Source: Acanthacorydalis orientalis
Lineage: Eukaryota > Arthropoda > Insecta > Megaloptera > Corydalidae
Assembly: GCA_034766995.1 (NCBI GenBank)
Contig: CM068322.1
Span: forward strand, 3,257,089-3,321,088
DNA: 64,000 bases
Direction of reading: 5' to 3'
The notes beneath the pieces are model-generated. The model searched no databases. It had not been told where the DNA came from and was given only the letters and a program-made list of their open reading frames with translations. This document shows, piece by piece, positions 24,261 through 35,515 of the stretch. Made by a program: the position numbers and the translations under genes. The stretch's first letter is position 1. Each line of letters begins with the position of its first letter.

Positions 24261-25030
24261 CGCGACAGTCACACAATATTATTTTTAATTTGTCCGTATG
24301 TGTAATTCAATAGTAATTATTACAATATGTCCCTAGTGATCAACAATTAATCGTTGGATAGAGTCTCATTTCCAAAACTGTATTGTTATTCATATTTAGA
24401 ATGGAATTTTAAACAATTAGTTGCTTAAAAAAAAATTTATATGTTGTTTAAATACAAAACTATGTATGTTCTTGATGGTATGTTTCATGAAATATTACGA
24501 AAAAATTTCCTTCATATTTGACAATTCATTACATACGAGAATAATAATACGATTACATATTATGAAACGCAATAGCTACGGTTACATTTTCATTCTTTTC
24601 ATAGACGATTTGCACGTAGAGATTTTGTCTCATTACCCTTGAAGTCTTGACGTTTGAACTTTCGAAATTTTATTTTTGAGAAAGAAGCATTTTTATTGTT
24701 TCAAACAATTGATGTAAAATACTAAAATAAATTCTCCAGATAATTTCTTGACATAATTTTTAATATATCAAATAAAATTCGTAAATATAATACAACTTTT
24801 TAAATGTAAAATGTCGTTTATTTGTCCAATCTCAAGCTCATATTAAACCTCACGGAGTATATTTTGAACATGTATTATAAAAATAAATCATCTTAATTTA
24901 ACCTTAACTATCTTCTTCCATTTTACAAAAATATATTGTTATAATCCTTATGGGTTTTCTATGACTAATAAAATTTTATTTCATGTACTTACAAAATTAA
25001 ACAGAATATGTTGTTTAATTAGGTAACATT

Positions 25031-25091
25031 TTATATATACATATATATTATATATATATACATGCATACATAAATGCATACATTTATACAT

Positions 25092-25132
<41 letters not shown>
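25031..25132. repeat. Mixed (TA)n(CATA)n(CA)n array
   Basis: TA blocks separated by CATA and CA units. Confidence 0.93.
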
Positions 25133-25435
25133 CAAGTGGGTGTGTATTTTAAAATAAATATATTTTTCTCAAATAATATTATACAAAGAGTAAAATCGTA
25201 AACAGAAATGATGTAGAATTTATAGTGATGTATTTTAATATTGGGTCATACATAAATCGTTTGAAAAAGTATCCCTTCTTTAGGTAAAAGTATTTTGAAT
25301 ATGCGTTAGGTAAAATCTCGACGATGAAATATAACTGTTCTCCGGCTTCGCGAGAATCCGGTTAAATTGTATTTTACATGTAAACTTTTCCAGTAAACAA
25401 TCATTTATTGAATATTCATCACACGTCGTTGTTAG

Positions 25436-25476
25436 GGATCAAACTTAACAGCTGTAGTTCAGTACCTCGTCCACCA
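25436..25476 (-). repeat. Possible tRNA-derived SINE promoter (A and B boxes)
   Basis: On the minus strand TGGTGGACGAGG (25476-25465) fits an RNA polymerase III A box, and GTTTGATCC (25444-25436) matches the B box GWTCRANNC with one mismatch. Spacing is about 20 nt, shorter than in most tRNAs but within what decayed SINEs show. No second copy in the window, no cloverleaf I can fold, and no A-rich tail seen. Confidence 0.25.
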
Positions 25477-25643
25477 TACCTCGAACATCTTTTCCTGTTA
25501 AATATAATGGGCAATAGAAAATATTCTGCATACGAATAAGTACTTGACATACCTTTTGATTATGTTTATTTATTAATCAAACAAGACCATAGCTATTTTT
25601 ATAGCATCTTACAGTAAGCTATGCATCCAACTTGTTATATGGT

Positions 25644-25649
<6 letters not shown>

Positions 25650-25692
<43 letters not shown>

Positions 25693-25757
25693 GTATGTGT
25701 GTATATATATATATGTATATATATATAATTATAATATATACACACATACATATATAG
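25650..25757. repeat. (TA)n/(TG)n array
   Basis: TA run with TGTG and ACAC steps, ending in a short GAGGGAG purine patch. Confidence 0.94.
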
Positions 25758-26725
25758 AGGGAGCGGGGGCAGAAATAATATAATACAAAGACATAGTACA
25801 TTTGTTATAAATTTAAAATTAAAAATAATAAATTTTGACTTTTGATCATTTTGGTTTGTAAAAATCATTATGTTGTTACACATAAATATCTATTTTCTTA
25901 TAATCTAGTTATACTTTGGTTTAAAAATTTAAATGAATTTTGTACTAGATAAATAATAATTTAGCTTGTATGAAATAACTACACGGGCCTAATGTGTCTG
26001 AAAATTTTAAAATGGAATAAAAAAGTTTGGAATTAACTTTGTAATTATTAACAGATTGTCATTTATATTATTGCTTAATTTTTCAAAAAAAATATACAAA
26101 AATTCGTACGGATTTTTTTAAACTATTAATTACTGCAAAGATCAATACTTATCAAGTGTCTTATAAATTGAATGGGATTATTAATTGAACTGAAAAGTAA
26201 ATATGTATTTATTAGTTAAATGATTTTAATAGAATGTAAAATACTACTAGTTTATCGTACTAAAATGAATAAAAAGAAACATCAATTAACACATTATTAT
26301 AAATATTGTTATATATTCTAGTATTATCGATTTATCTATTTACCGCATTTTTTTAATCAAATGTAGTTCATAAGAGCAAAGAAATCAGAATAGAGTTTTA
26401 CCCTTATAATTTTTTTCCAGTTTTAGTTCGTTTTAATGATACTATATATGAAAGGAATATATAAATTAGTGAAAATTCAGGCCATTGAACCACTTTACTG
26501 ACATACATTACAGTAATAAATTGTTGCAAAAATTTATTCTCTGAGATTATTTTAATATTATCTATAAAATGTTTTGACTATTTTCATTTTAGTAAAATAG
26601 AACATTTTAATTTTTAACGAAATTTACAGTTTATAAGCAATATATAAGCACCTTCAACTAAAAAGACTACATGTTACACAAGTCTACGATCTTTATTATT
26701 CAATTTTAATTTCCTGAAGGTTATA

Positions 26726-27251
26726 TTAAGTTAGTAGGAAAATAAGTGCGGTTTATTTTTCTGAATTCTAACCTTAATTTTTTCAATGAAAATGTCATTT
26801 TATCGTGTTTCTGTTAATATCATTTTAAAGTGCATTTTTCGGACTGTATTTTGGCAACATCGTCTGGTTTTATTATTAATTTTGCTTCAAATGAAACTAT
26901 TAAATTAAAGATGAAGAAGAAGCAAATAAAAGCAATTTTTGTATGAGTTCAAAACGGTTGGTAAACCAGTATAAACTGCTCGCAAACAAAATAATGCTTT
27001 TATTGTGAGTACTGTTAAGGAACCTACGGTGCAATGGAGGTTCCAAAAATGTCATGCTGGAGACGAGAGTCTTGAAGATAAAGAAGGTCGCAGGCGTTTT
27101 TGTTCAATTCATAACAACCAACTGATAGCGTTATTTGAAACAGAACCTACACAACAATTTAGACCGCTTAAAACAGCTAGGAAAATGAAAAAAAAACAAA
27201 ATATATATAAATTTTAAGGTCAAAACCGCAAATATTTTTCTACCAATCTAA
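26726..27251 (+). mobile_element. Hsmar1/cecropia-like mariner derivative, short copy
   Basis: Terminal repeats 'ttaagttagtaggaaaata' and, at the right, the complement of 'ttagattggtagaaaaata'; a left TA is present at 26724-26725, the right one has mutated to TG. Length 526 bp. Same family as 19718-20810: the leader, the HTH-coding part and the abrupt junction to the 3' end correspond. It lacks the nested hAT-like insertion, which makes it the empty-site reference. Confidence 0.85.
26911..27217 (+). pseudogene. Mariner transposase N-terminal fragment, frameshifted
   Basis: From the ATG at about 26911 ('MKKKQIKAIF') the frame breaks in the first helix-turn-helix, then resumes as 'STVKEPTVQWRFQKCHAGDE' and 'SLEDKEGRRRFCSIHNNQL', matching the fragment at 20434. 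The catalytic domain is deleted. Confidence 0.75.
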
Positions 27252-28791
27252 TGCAAATGAATATTTTTTTCATTTTATTATATAATATATTGGATTGGAC
27301 AATTATAAGAAAAGAACATGCTTATTTGTGAATGATTTATAACTTTAGAAATGAATCGTGATTTGAAATGAACAGTTTTTATTTTATTTCATAGTACATA
27401 TATATGACAATATTATCTATTTTATTCAAATATAGCAAATTTGGAATATTTCGTATAACAGCAATGATGTTTTTATTTAGTTCTAACTAAAATATATTTC
27501 ATGTAATACGTTTTTTTTATATTTTAAAATAGAATAATAATACAATAATGTTTACTTTACAGCAAACAGTAAAAAAAAATTACAGATAAATACTGACTAA
27601 ATTAATTTTGAAAATAATTATTTTTAAAAAAATTTAACAGCACAATATTTATCAACATATTTTGTGAATATTGTGATGGAAAATTAACTTTACTTCGCTA
27701 AAACAATATATTAAAAAAAAAATATTATAATGCCATATGTCGATCTATATTAATACTTGTGCGAACACAATTCGTGTTAATGTTTATAGAGGAAAGTTAC
27801 GTCATAAAAATGACATTGACTATACCATCTGTATAAACTTTATCTATTTTAGAAGCAAAAAGAAACATGTTTTTACATTTGTTTTTTTTATATTTTGACA
27901 TCATACTTAATTTTTAATGACAAACATTTTTCTTATCTCTTACTATTATATACTACCTAAATGGTGAAAAATAGTTATTTATCACATACATATAACGTCA
28001 CAATATAAATAAATAAGATTTAAGAGTATCATAGCTAGCAGACTGTATCAGCCAAAAATGGATTCAAGACCAGTAAGCGTTTCGCCAAACTTATTCGTTG
28101 CTTTCTGCATCTAACATTGATAAAAGTTGATTTAAAGAGGTTTAACAACAAATGCTCTGATTGTAATTGTAAATACTTTTTATACAAATTAATATATTTT
28201 ACTGCTAAAAGATGTAAATTTACTCTATGATTTAGCTAAATACATTTTTTTATAAATCAAAATATGCAGAAAAAAATTTTAGAATTTATATAATTACGAA
28301 AAACAAAAAGGTTCTATAGTTTATTATAATTGAGAACAAAATAATCATAATCTATGATGTATTATTGTATCATTTCGTATTTTACTTCGTTAATTATGTG
28401 TGTTCTGTACTAATAAAATTCAAATATCGTTTCATTATCAAACATAACATCAATACAAGAAATATTATAAGATCATAAAATGATGTAAAGAGACTAGGGG
28501 CCGTGTTTATAAGACAATGTTAATTATATTAATATTTAAATTTATCTTAAGGTTTACACTTCTGAATAAAAAACTAAATTGTATTCATCAAACTCAATTC
28601 AATAAATTAAACTATATAATTATTACTTAGAACATAATGCAAATAAAACTTTATTCACAATATAAGTTAATTAATAATCCTTTTGTTAGTTAATTGAATT
28701 CTCATATTTAGTTATTTTTCCAATTAGATCAAACAGTAGTTTTGACGAAAGGATAATAGTTATTTATATCTTCATTAACTTCAAAACTATT

Positions 28792-28792
28792 G

Positions 28793-28828
<36 letters not shown>

Positions 28829-28830
28829 TA
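28792..28830. repeat. (TA)n(GA)n microsatellite
   Basis: Short TA block followed by about 11 GA units. Confidence 0.94.
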
Positions 28831-29590
28831 GATTGTAGTGACACTGATAAGGGAATAATTCCTCTTGAGAATCACGTTTTTTAAACAAACTGTATAATAG
28901 TTAAATATCTTGTAATTATTAAATAAATTAAGGCATAATAGTAAATATATTGCTTTTGAAATTTCAATCAAAATATGTATAACCAACGATCAAAAATTAA
29001 AAATAATCTTGTATTGATTATTTTGGATCTGAATATTTTTTGTTGTTTGTGAGGTAAAAGAAAAAATAAATTTGTGAAAGTGGATTTATCGCTGTGCCAA
29101 AAGTATATTGTTACTCAATAATTAAGTAATTATATATAAATATTATAAGAGGTCTTTGTTTGTTGCGATAGAAACTAAATCATTTTAAAGTGTAAGAAAT
29201 CCTGAATTCTAAAAGTCATCTCGCTTTTTTAAAAAATATAAAGTAGTTAATTCACAAACTCTAATCAATTCAAAACAATACCACACCAATTAATAAAAAA
29301 AATATTACACTTGCACTTAGAACCTATCAATTACTCTGTTAATACTAAGAATTATAGCTTCATACTATATTTTAATTGAACCTTCGCTCGTTTTCATATT
29401 GGACTACGGAAATAAATTACTTTCTTAATTTAACACATTTCTAGTTTTGGTTTTAATTGATAGTATTCCTTTTATTTTATGTAATTTACTTTCTGTATGT
29501 ATTTGTTTGACCTTAATCCATTCTTTCCCTATTTATGAATTTTTGTATTTAATTGTTTTCTTTTCAATTACTGCACTCAATAAAGTCAGA

Positions 29591-29620
29591 AAATTGCTAT
29601 TTTTCAAAAAATAGCAATTT
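29591..29620. repeat. 30-bp near-perfect palindrome
   Basis: AAATTGCTATTTT and its complement form a stem of about 14 bp with essentially no loop. It would extrude as a hairpin in DNA or RNA. No flanking transposon ends are visible. Confidence 0.8.
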
Positions 29621-30930
29621 CCCCTGCATTTTTATATTATAATATAGGCCTGTCATTTAAATATCTTTTATATTAAAAAATGATTTCAAAATAAATATAG
29701 TTCACACATTTTCCAAAATAGTTAAAGTTATGCTCTTTTTAACAAATATGATATAAATTGTATACAAAAATGTTATTGATACGTACAATCTTAATTTGAA
29801 ATAAATATCTTTAACTTTATTAAATCGAAATAACATCACATTAAACCAATTTGCTGGACATGTTATATCAAAAAATTACAAATCCATTTATATGGCGTTT
29901 CAAGGTGTCAGTTCCACTTACATGAATCTTCTGTTTTAAAATAAAATATTTTTTGTAACAAATCGTAACTTTAAAAAAGACAAATAATATAAAGTAATAT
30001 AGGATAAATATGTAATCTATATTAACATTTCAATATTTTCAGATTTCCAAAATATGGTCACTGATATATTATTATTTTTCTATTAGTTTTTTATTCCAGT
30101 ATTCACAAAAGGTCAAAGTTAACAAAATTTGAATTAAATAAATTTTAAAAAACAAACTCAAGATCTAAAGTCATTTATTATTGACTTTTGTCAGACAAGC
30201 CTCTTAATACTAATTCGAATAGAATAAAAAATATTAATTCAATTTAGAACATATTAGAAAGCAATCAAAATTAAGTTAACTGAATGTTTGAAATTCTTAC
30301 TTCAATATAGAAAGATTACCCATATTGAAATTTCAAGAATGTAAATAAAATATTTACATTAATGGCATACGCTAACGAGTATAATTTGATCAGTTTTATT
30401 AATATATATTAATCTTCCAAACTTATATCAAAGAAAGTTAATTTTAAACAGTACTTTTTATTGTAGTATTTAGAAACTGGTTGAAACTTGTATTGAATAC
30501 AAACACGTTCAATACTCATTTAAAAGTAAGTGTCTTTATAACACAACAACAATATTAATTTTCGTAATTATCATACGAATTGTGAAATATTTTGTCATAA
30601 ATAATTAAAAAGATTATTTCATCATTTTTAACTATTGATATTTCAAATATTTTAAGTTCTTGAACCAATTGAAGATATTTTTTTATACTTCTACAATACG
30701 TGATTAAATAACTACGTTTAAAAACGGAAATTAAAGTATATGAAATTAATTACTCAAATATACCAAAAAGTATACATTAATAAATATTAATTATTTTTGA
30801 ACAATAAACATATACTACATACATATAATATACATATAAGGAAATAATTAAATAAAAAAAAAAAATTTTTATATTCAAATTAGTATTTTCACATTTGATA
30901 TTATTTTTCGAACTGCGATAATATTTTTTT

Positions 30931-30931
30931 A

Positions 30932-30964
<33 letters not shown>

Positions 30965-30965
30965 C
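30931..30965. repeat. (TA)n microsatellite
   Basis: TA run following a T-rich stretch. Confidence 0.92.
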
Positions 30966-31101
30966 TAGAAGAATTTCCCCCATGCTCGCTGCAGTCGCCC
31001 ACTTGTCAATTATAAACATGTACATATAACCAAATTAAACAATAAACATATTTGGGTATCATATAAGCCACGTTTCAAATAAGTAAGTCGACCTCATGAT
31101 T

Positions 31102-31265
31102 TTATATATATATATATATACATACATACATATACATATATATATATATACAATATATATATAATATGTTAGTATGTCTATATAAACATTCTTCCAGATT
31201 ATTTTTTGCAACATGTTATTTTATAAAGTTTTTTGTGGATAATTTTGATTATATATATATATATA

Positions 31266-31296
<31 letters not shown>

Positions 31297-31300
31297 ACGT
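31102..31300. repeat. Two (TA)n/(CATA)n arrays
   Basis: Arrays at 31102-31165 and 31249-31300 separated by about 80 bp of ordinary AT-rich sequence. Confidence 0.93.
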
Positions 31301-31529
31301 ATAATTTGAAAAAAATATTTTTAATTTAATTTGGAAGCAATAAACATTTTCAACCAGGTATTCTACTTAAATACGTTGTCAATTAATTTACTCACAATTT
31401 ATGTAAAACATTCTTTTCTTAAAATATAAAATATCTGTACTAAAAATAAAAAATATTCAATGAATACTGTGATAATTATTTAGTAAAATATTTTATTCTT
31501 TTTATGTACTAACATAAAATACTGAAACA

Positions 31530-31790
31530 TGGAGCTTTGTGAATACGCATCCTGTGCAGCCATACTATATATCTTAGACAGACGGAGGCAATTGCGAAAT
31601 GTGGATGATATAACTGGAGGGTATCTAACGTTAAACTTATCTGCGGCAATCTTATTCTGTACGTCGACAACCCTAGGGACACTTGAGAACATGGGACCGA
31701 CATACATTTGGGATAGTCGGCAAATGACGAACACTCGTCGTGATATCTTATGCAGATTTGTATCAAAATCGACGGCTGGGGGCTTACATA
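31530..31790. other. Unassigned GC-richer island with long ORFs on both strands
   Basis: About 260 bp reach 45-50% GC in places against about 20% around them. Open frames cross it on the plus strand (31529-31963) and on the minus strand in two frames (31480-31923 and 31509-31811), but each runs into the neighbouring TA array, which shows the ORF lengths are partly accidental. On the minus strand a C-rich stretch ending in AG (31777-31765) could serve as a splice acceptor. None of the translations matches a family I recognise. Possibilities are a host exon, a fragment of an unidentified mobile element, or a conserved non-coding block. Confidence 0.35.
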
Positions 31791-31797
31791 TGTGTAT

Positions 31798-31834
<37 letters not shown>

Positions 31835-31868
31835 TGTGTGTATATATATATATGTATGTATATACACG
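31791..31868. repeat. (TA)n/(CATA)n array
   Basis: TA run with CATA, GTGT and GTAT steps, next to the GC-rich island. Confidence 0.94.
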
Positions 31869-32185
31869 AAGGGATATATCTATATGTAATGTATATATGT
31901 GGTGTCAAATTCACTCGATGCATTTACTACGAATATCAAGACAAGCTTCAACAGCAGCTTTAGTTACAAATTTACTTCCAGTATTTTACAAGTACTGCAT
32001 TCAAATTTAACGAGTAATGCATATAATATGTAAAGATAATACTTTCAAATTATTCTATTGTATATTGACATTAAGTATGAATACATTATTCTATGTTCGT
32101 ATTATTTAAATCCGGTTTAGATACCAACATATTTTGTTTCATGGAGAGAACTATTGACATTACGTACATATTAGCATTCATACAT
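31869..32185. other. AT-rich intergenic, nothing recognised
   Basis: No features seen beyond the tails of the overlapping reading frames from the island. Confidence 0.45.
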
Positions 32186-32195
32186 AGACACACAT

Positions 32196-32263
<68 letters not shown>

Positions 32264-32308
32264 TAATATATATGTATATATATACATTATATATATATAT
32301 ATATACAT
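32186..32308. repeat. (CA)n(TA)n array
   Basis: CA units followed by a long TA run with a few interruptions. Confidence 0.95.
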
Positions 32309-32439
32309 TAGGATTAGAGATTTAATTCCGTAATTGTCGATGTAGGACTGGAGACACGTGTAATGAAACCAAAATAAAAAAAAGAATATAATAGTTCAGT
32401 TTTATAATCAAACAGCTGTAAGTTTCTGCGCAGGAAGTT

Positions 32440-33470
32440 ATCGAATACACCCTGCATTGTCAATCATCATAGAGCAACGAGTGAATGACATTTTGCTGTA
32501 AATTAAAAGAAAATGCAACAGAATCATACGAAATGTTGAAAACTGTTATGTTGATAAAACATTAAATCACACTCGTGTATTTGAATGCTTTAAACATTTC
32601 AGAGTTGGCCGTGAGGATGTTCAAGATGACACTACTAGAATCGGGCGTCCGTCGATCCCTTAAAATACAGATTCGATCGCATAATTTCGTAAAATTGTAA
32701 AAAAATATCTTCAAATGACGGTAGATGAGTTGAACATCAATAAGGAGACAATTCGATATACTTTATATGAAGATTTGGGAAAGAGGAAGATCATTGAAAA
32801 ATTCGTCCGGCACAGTCTTATGGATGAGTAAACATAAAGAGGTGTATTTTGCAGCGATTTTGTTCAGATTTGTTGTTACAATGTAAATTTTCTTAACTGC
32901 ATTATTACTGACGATGAGTTAAATATTTCAGTACAATCTTAAGACGAAACGTCAATCATGCATTAAATTGGAAAATCGTCATCAAGACCTGAAATGTTTC
33001 GTTTGCAAAAATCCAGATTCAAAACTATCTTGATTACTTTTTTCTATAAACAGGATATGATAAATTAATAATTTGTCCCTAAAGGACAGACAGTTAATAG
33101 TGCAATCTATGTTGAAGGAATGAAGAGATTATTGCAAAGCATTATTTGAATGCGACCGTTTATTTGAGAACAAGGCAATTTGGTTTTGTTGCATACCAAT
33201 ACACTTGACCATTCTGCACTGATAGTGAAGTCATTTCTTATGAAACACAGTGGTGTTGAAAATAATCACACCCTATCTACCTGACTTGATACTTGCAGAC
33301 CTTTTTATAACTATTGCAAGACATAGATGTTAAAAAAATGTGACTGTCGAATTTAAATCAGTTTCTTCGGACGCCTTTGTCTACTGTTTTCAAAAACTTT
33401 CAAACATTGGAATAAATCTATTAAAGTAAATCGAGATTGCTTTGAACAAACATCAAACATTTTTTATGTT
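32440..33470 (+). pseudogene. Mariner transposase relic, heavily decayed
   Basis: Plus-strand pieces keep mariner order across three frames: an HTH segment with 'RVFECFKHFRVGREDVQDD' and the following GRPS-like 'TRIGRPSIP', 'LEDLGKRKI' (the DLGMRKV region), 'IITDDEL' (first catalytic Asp block), 'LKTKRQSCI' (the PETKRQS block) and 'SLKDRQLIVQSML' (the PPGQTVNA block). The later catalytic blocks are hard to follow. Stops and frameshifts average one every few dozen bases. Terminal repeats were not identified; the downstream end may lie near the (TA)n run at 33490. Confidence 0.75.
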
Positions 33471-33486
33471 TAAATTGCTAAGTCTC

Positions 33487-33489
<3 letters not shown>

Positions 33490-33562
<73 letters not shown>
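33490..33562. repeat. (TA)n(GA)n microsatellite
   Basis: TA run followed by about 15 GA units and a purine-rich tail. Confidence 0.96.
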
Positions 33563-33564
<2 letters not shown>

Positions 33565-33667
33565 AAAGAGGAGAAAAAGAGGGGGATAGATAGAAAGATT
33601 GATAAATAAATATTGTAAAATTATATGGCACGTTCTTTTTTTTGTTAAGGATTTCAAAGGTAAAATC

Positions 33668-33669
<2 letters not shown>

Positions 33670-33739
<70 letters not shown>

Positions 33740-33758
33740 ATATATATATATATATATA
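33670..33758. repeat. (TA)n microsatellite
   Basis: TA run, close to the presumed 3' end of the jockey-type element. Confidence 0.95.
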
Positions 33759-33849
33759 AATATATGTACAAAATTAAACAAATTATTGTTCAAAAAATAT
33801 GCGGAGATTTCATATTAAATTATTATTACCCATAACACCTAAAGTTAGA

Positions 33850-35515
33850 CGAAAAATTATGATTTTGGTTCTGTGACAACTGACATCGTTAGGTTGTATT
33901 GACGCGTTGCGACGCATGTTGTGTGCGTGGTACAAGATCATTCAACTCGCACGAATTTTTTGTTTTGCACGAATTTATAGATGGTGTGAGTGTGCATATA
34001 TGTCATAAGTCTTCCTATATGTAGCCGTTCCTGGGGGCGTCTAGAGCCCCGACAACAGCCAGGGTCTGAATATATTTGTGCAAAGTCTACTTATCGTTGA
34101 TTGAAGCCACACTTTCGTGCTCAGATCCAGGAAAAGTTTCAAAAAACCCGGATATCTTTCGTAAATATTCGTCTTCTCCCACTGCGGGGCCTAGGCCTGT
34201 CATCGTGTGTAGCGAGGGCCTGATGGGCCCATGCTTGCTTCAGCACCAAGCGATATACGCTCACGGCTCGCGTTTCTCGTATTCCTGGAGTGTTGCTAGG
34301 TACGGAGATTCTCATTTTGGGAGCATTTCCACCCCTTCCAGGGGGTCGTTTCTAGCTGTTGGGCCAGCGGAGCTCCAGGTCGACCAGTGAAGGCCGACCT
34401 CTTACTGGCCATCGGCGAGGGCTGACGCCAGGTCACTGACCATCGTCCACCTCGCGCTGCGCCACCAGCAGGCTAGACCGCTGGTGTTTGCAGTGCTCGG
34501 CGACGAGGTCGTTGGTTCCCAGTCCGCGGACTAGGGCGTTTTCGCTGGACCTCGCCCGCCCGTACAATCGGCTAGCCTGTCGGCGGACAAACTCGTCGAT
34601 AGTAGGGAGGCGGAGGTCCCGGTGAAGAGTGGTGTTCCTCACCAGGAAATGCGCATCGGTGATGAGGCGCATGACCCGGTTTTGGAACACCTGAAGCCGC
34701 TTGATGTTAGATGGGTTGTAGGCCCAGGCAGTGCTCGCATACGTCACGATCGGCCAAATGAAGCTGAGGTAGAGCAGACGCTTACTTCTCAGTGACAGTT
34801 TCGACTTCCTGTTCAGCAGCGAGTACAGCCTGCAGAGCTGGCCCTGAGCCTTCGCCAGCACGTGCTTCACGTGCGTTTTGAAGGACAGGTACCTGTCGAG
34901 CATGACCCCTAGGTACTTGGCCTCGCTCGACCACCCGATACGCGAACCGTAGAACTCGAGGGGCTCGGGTTCGCGCTTCGCGCATCTGGGTGGACGAAAC
35001 ATGACCGCCACCATCTTCTGCGTGTTCACCCTCACTCTCCACGTACGGTAGTACGTTTCGAGCTCAGACAGGTGGACCTGCAGCTTACGGTGGATGACTT
35101 TCGGTTGCCATGATTGCACAATTACCGCGGTGTCGTCCGCAAAGAGCGCCATGTGCTGATCTCTCGGCACGTCATTGACGTACAGATTGAACAGCACAGG
35201 GCCCACCACACTTCCTTGCGGGACACCGGCCGCTATTGGTCTAACAGTAGATCGCTCCCCGTCAACGCTCACATAAAAGGACCGACCCTCCAGATATGAC
35301 GCCACCAGGTGGATCATACTGTCGGGGAAGCCCAATGCGGGGCCTAACCTGTGTCGTGTGACTTTATACAACAAACCGCTCAATTCCACTGTGAGAGTGA
35401 TAATATAGACTGATGCGATACGAGCAGAGTCGTTGGAGCGTTTGAAGCGAGCGGTGGTGGAGTCCTTCGGGGGTCATCAAACGTAGCAAGTAGTAGGCAA
35501 AGCCTCCTGGTTAAT
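33850..35515 (-). mobile_element. Jockey-clade LINE, truncated or internally deleted
   Basis: A GC-rich block (well above half G+C in its core) in otherwise AT-rich DNA. In the minus orientation it holds a leader of about 125 bp, a partial reverse transcriptase (34433-35389) and a long 3' untranslated part. ORF1 and the endonuclease are absent. The composition jump and open frame indicate a relatively recent arrival compared with the decayed mariners nearby. I cannot find a clear poly(A) tail or target duplication, so both limits are approximate, set mainly by composition. Confidence 0.72.
34433..35389 (-). CDS. Jockey-type reverse transcriptase, partial (318 codons)
   Basis: The product would be an RNA-directed DNA polymerase used for target-primed reverse transcription. 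Visible RT motifs: 'LVASYLEGRSFYVSVDG', 'AAGVPQGSVVGPVLFNLYVN' (motif with PQGS, residues about 53-72) and 'HMALFADDTAVIVQSW', where FADD is the catalytic metal-binding pair. Then 'SSEAKYLGVMLDRYLSF' and 'LYLSFIWPIVTYASTAWAY' (thumb side), and a C-terminal 'FQNRVMRLITDAHFLVRN'. The order and spacing fit the jockey clade. The N-terminal third of the RT, including the first catalytic Asp (LDVEKAFD-type block), is missing: the frame begins at 'ELSGLLYKV', just after where that block should be. The first codon at 35389 is GTG, and the frame is open upstream to about 35474 without a convincing ATG, so this is not a natural start. The protein is probably non-functional. Confidence 0.88.
   Translation of the reverse strand: MELSGLLYKVTRHRLGPALGFPDSMIHLVASYLEGRSFYVSVDGERSTVRPIAAGVPQGSVVGPVLFNLYVNDVPRDQHMALFADDTAVIVQSWQPKVIHRKLQVHLSELETYYRTWRVRVNTQKMVAVMFRPPRCAKREPEPLEFYGSRIGWSSEAKYLGVMLDRYLSFKTHVKHVLAKAQGQLCRLYSLLNRKSKLSLRSKRLLYLSFIWPIVTYASTAWAYNPSNIKRLQVFQNRVMRLITDAHFLVRNTTLHRDLRLPTIDEFVRRQASRLYGRARSSENALVRGLGTNDLVAEHCKHQRSSLLVAQREVDDGQ

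Larger units (their letters stand above)
24261..26725. other. AT-rich intergenic with TA arrays and a possible SINE head
   Basis: No protein gene recognised; the ORF at 24421-24642 has no motif. Contains arrays at 25031-25132 and 25650-25757 and the candidate tRNA-derived promoter at 25436-25476. Confidence 0.45.
27252..31101. other. AT-rich intergenic, no gene recognised
   Basis: Nearly 4 kb without recognisable coding sequence. Contents are a (TA)n(GA)n array at 28792-28830, a 30-bp near-perfect palindrome at 29591-29620 and a TA run at 30931-30965. ORFs in this stretch are compositional. Confidence 0.45.

Noticed and set aside
33470..33835. Overlapping ORFs of 107 and 78 codons
   Set aside because: Composed of TA and GA microsatellites with short AT-rich linkers; not genes.
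35114..35299. Plus-strand ORF inside the jockey element
   Set aside because: Antisense shadow of the GC-rich reverse transcriptase frame; the same applies to 34782-35042 and 34076-34390.
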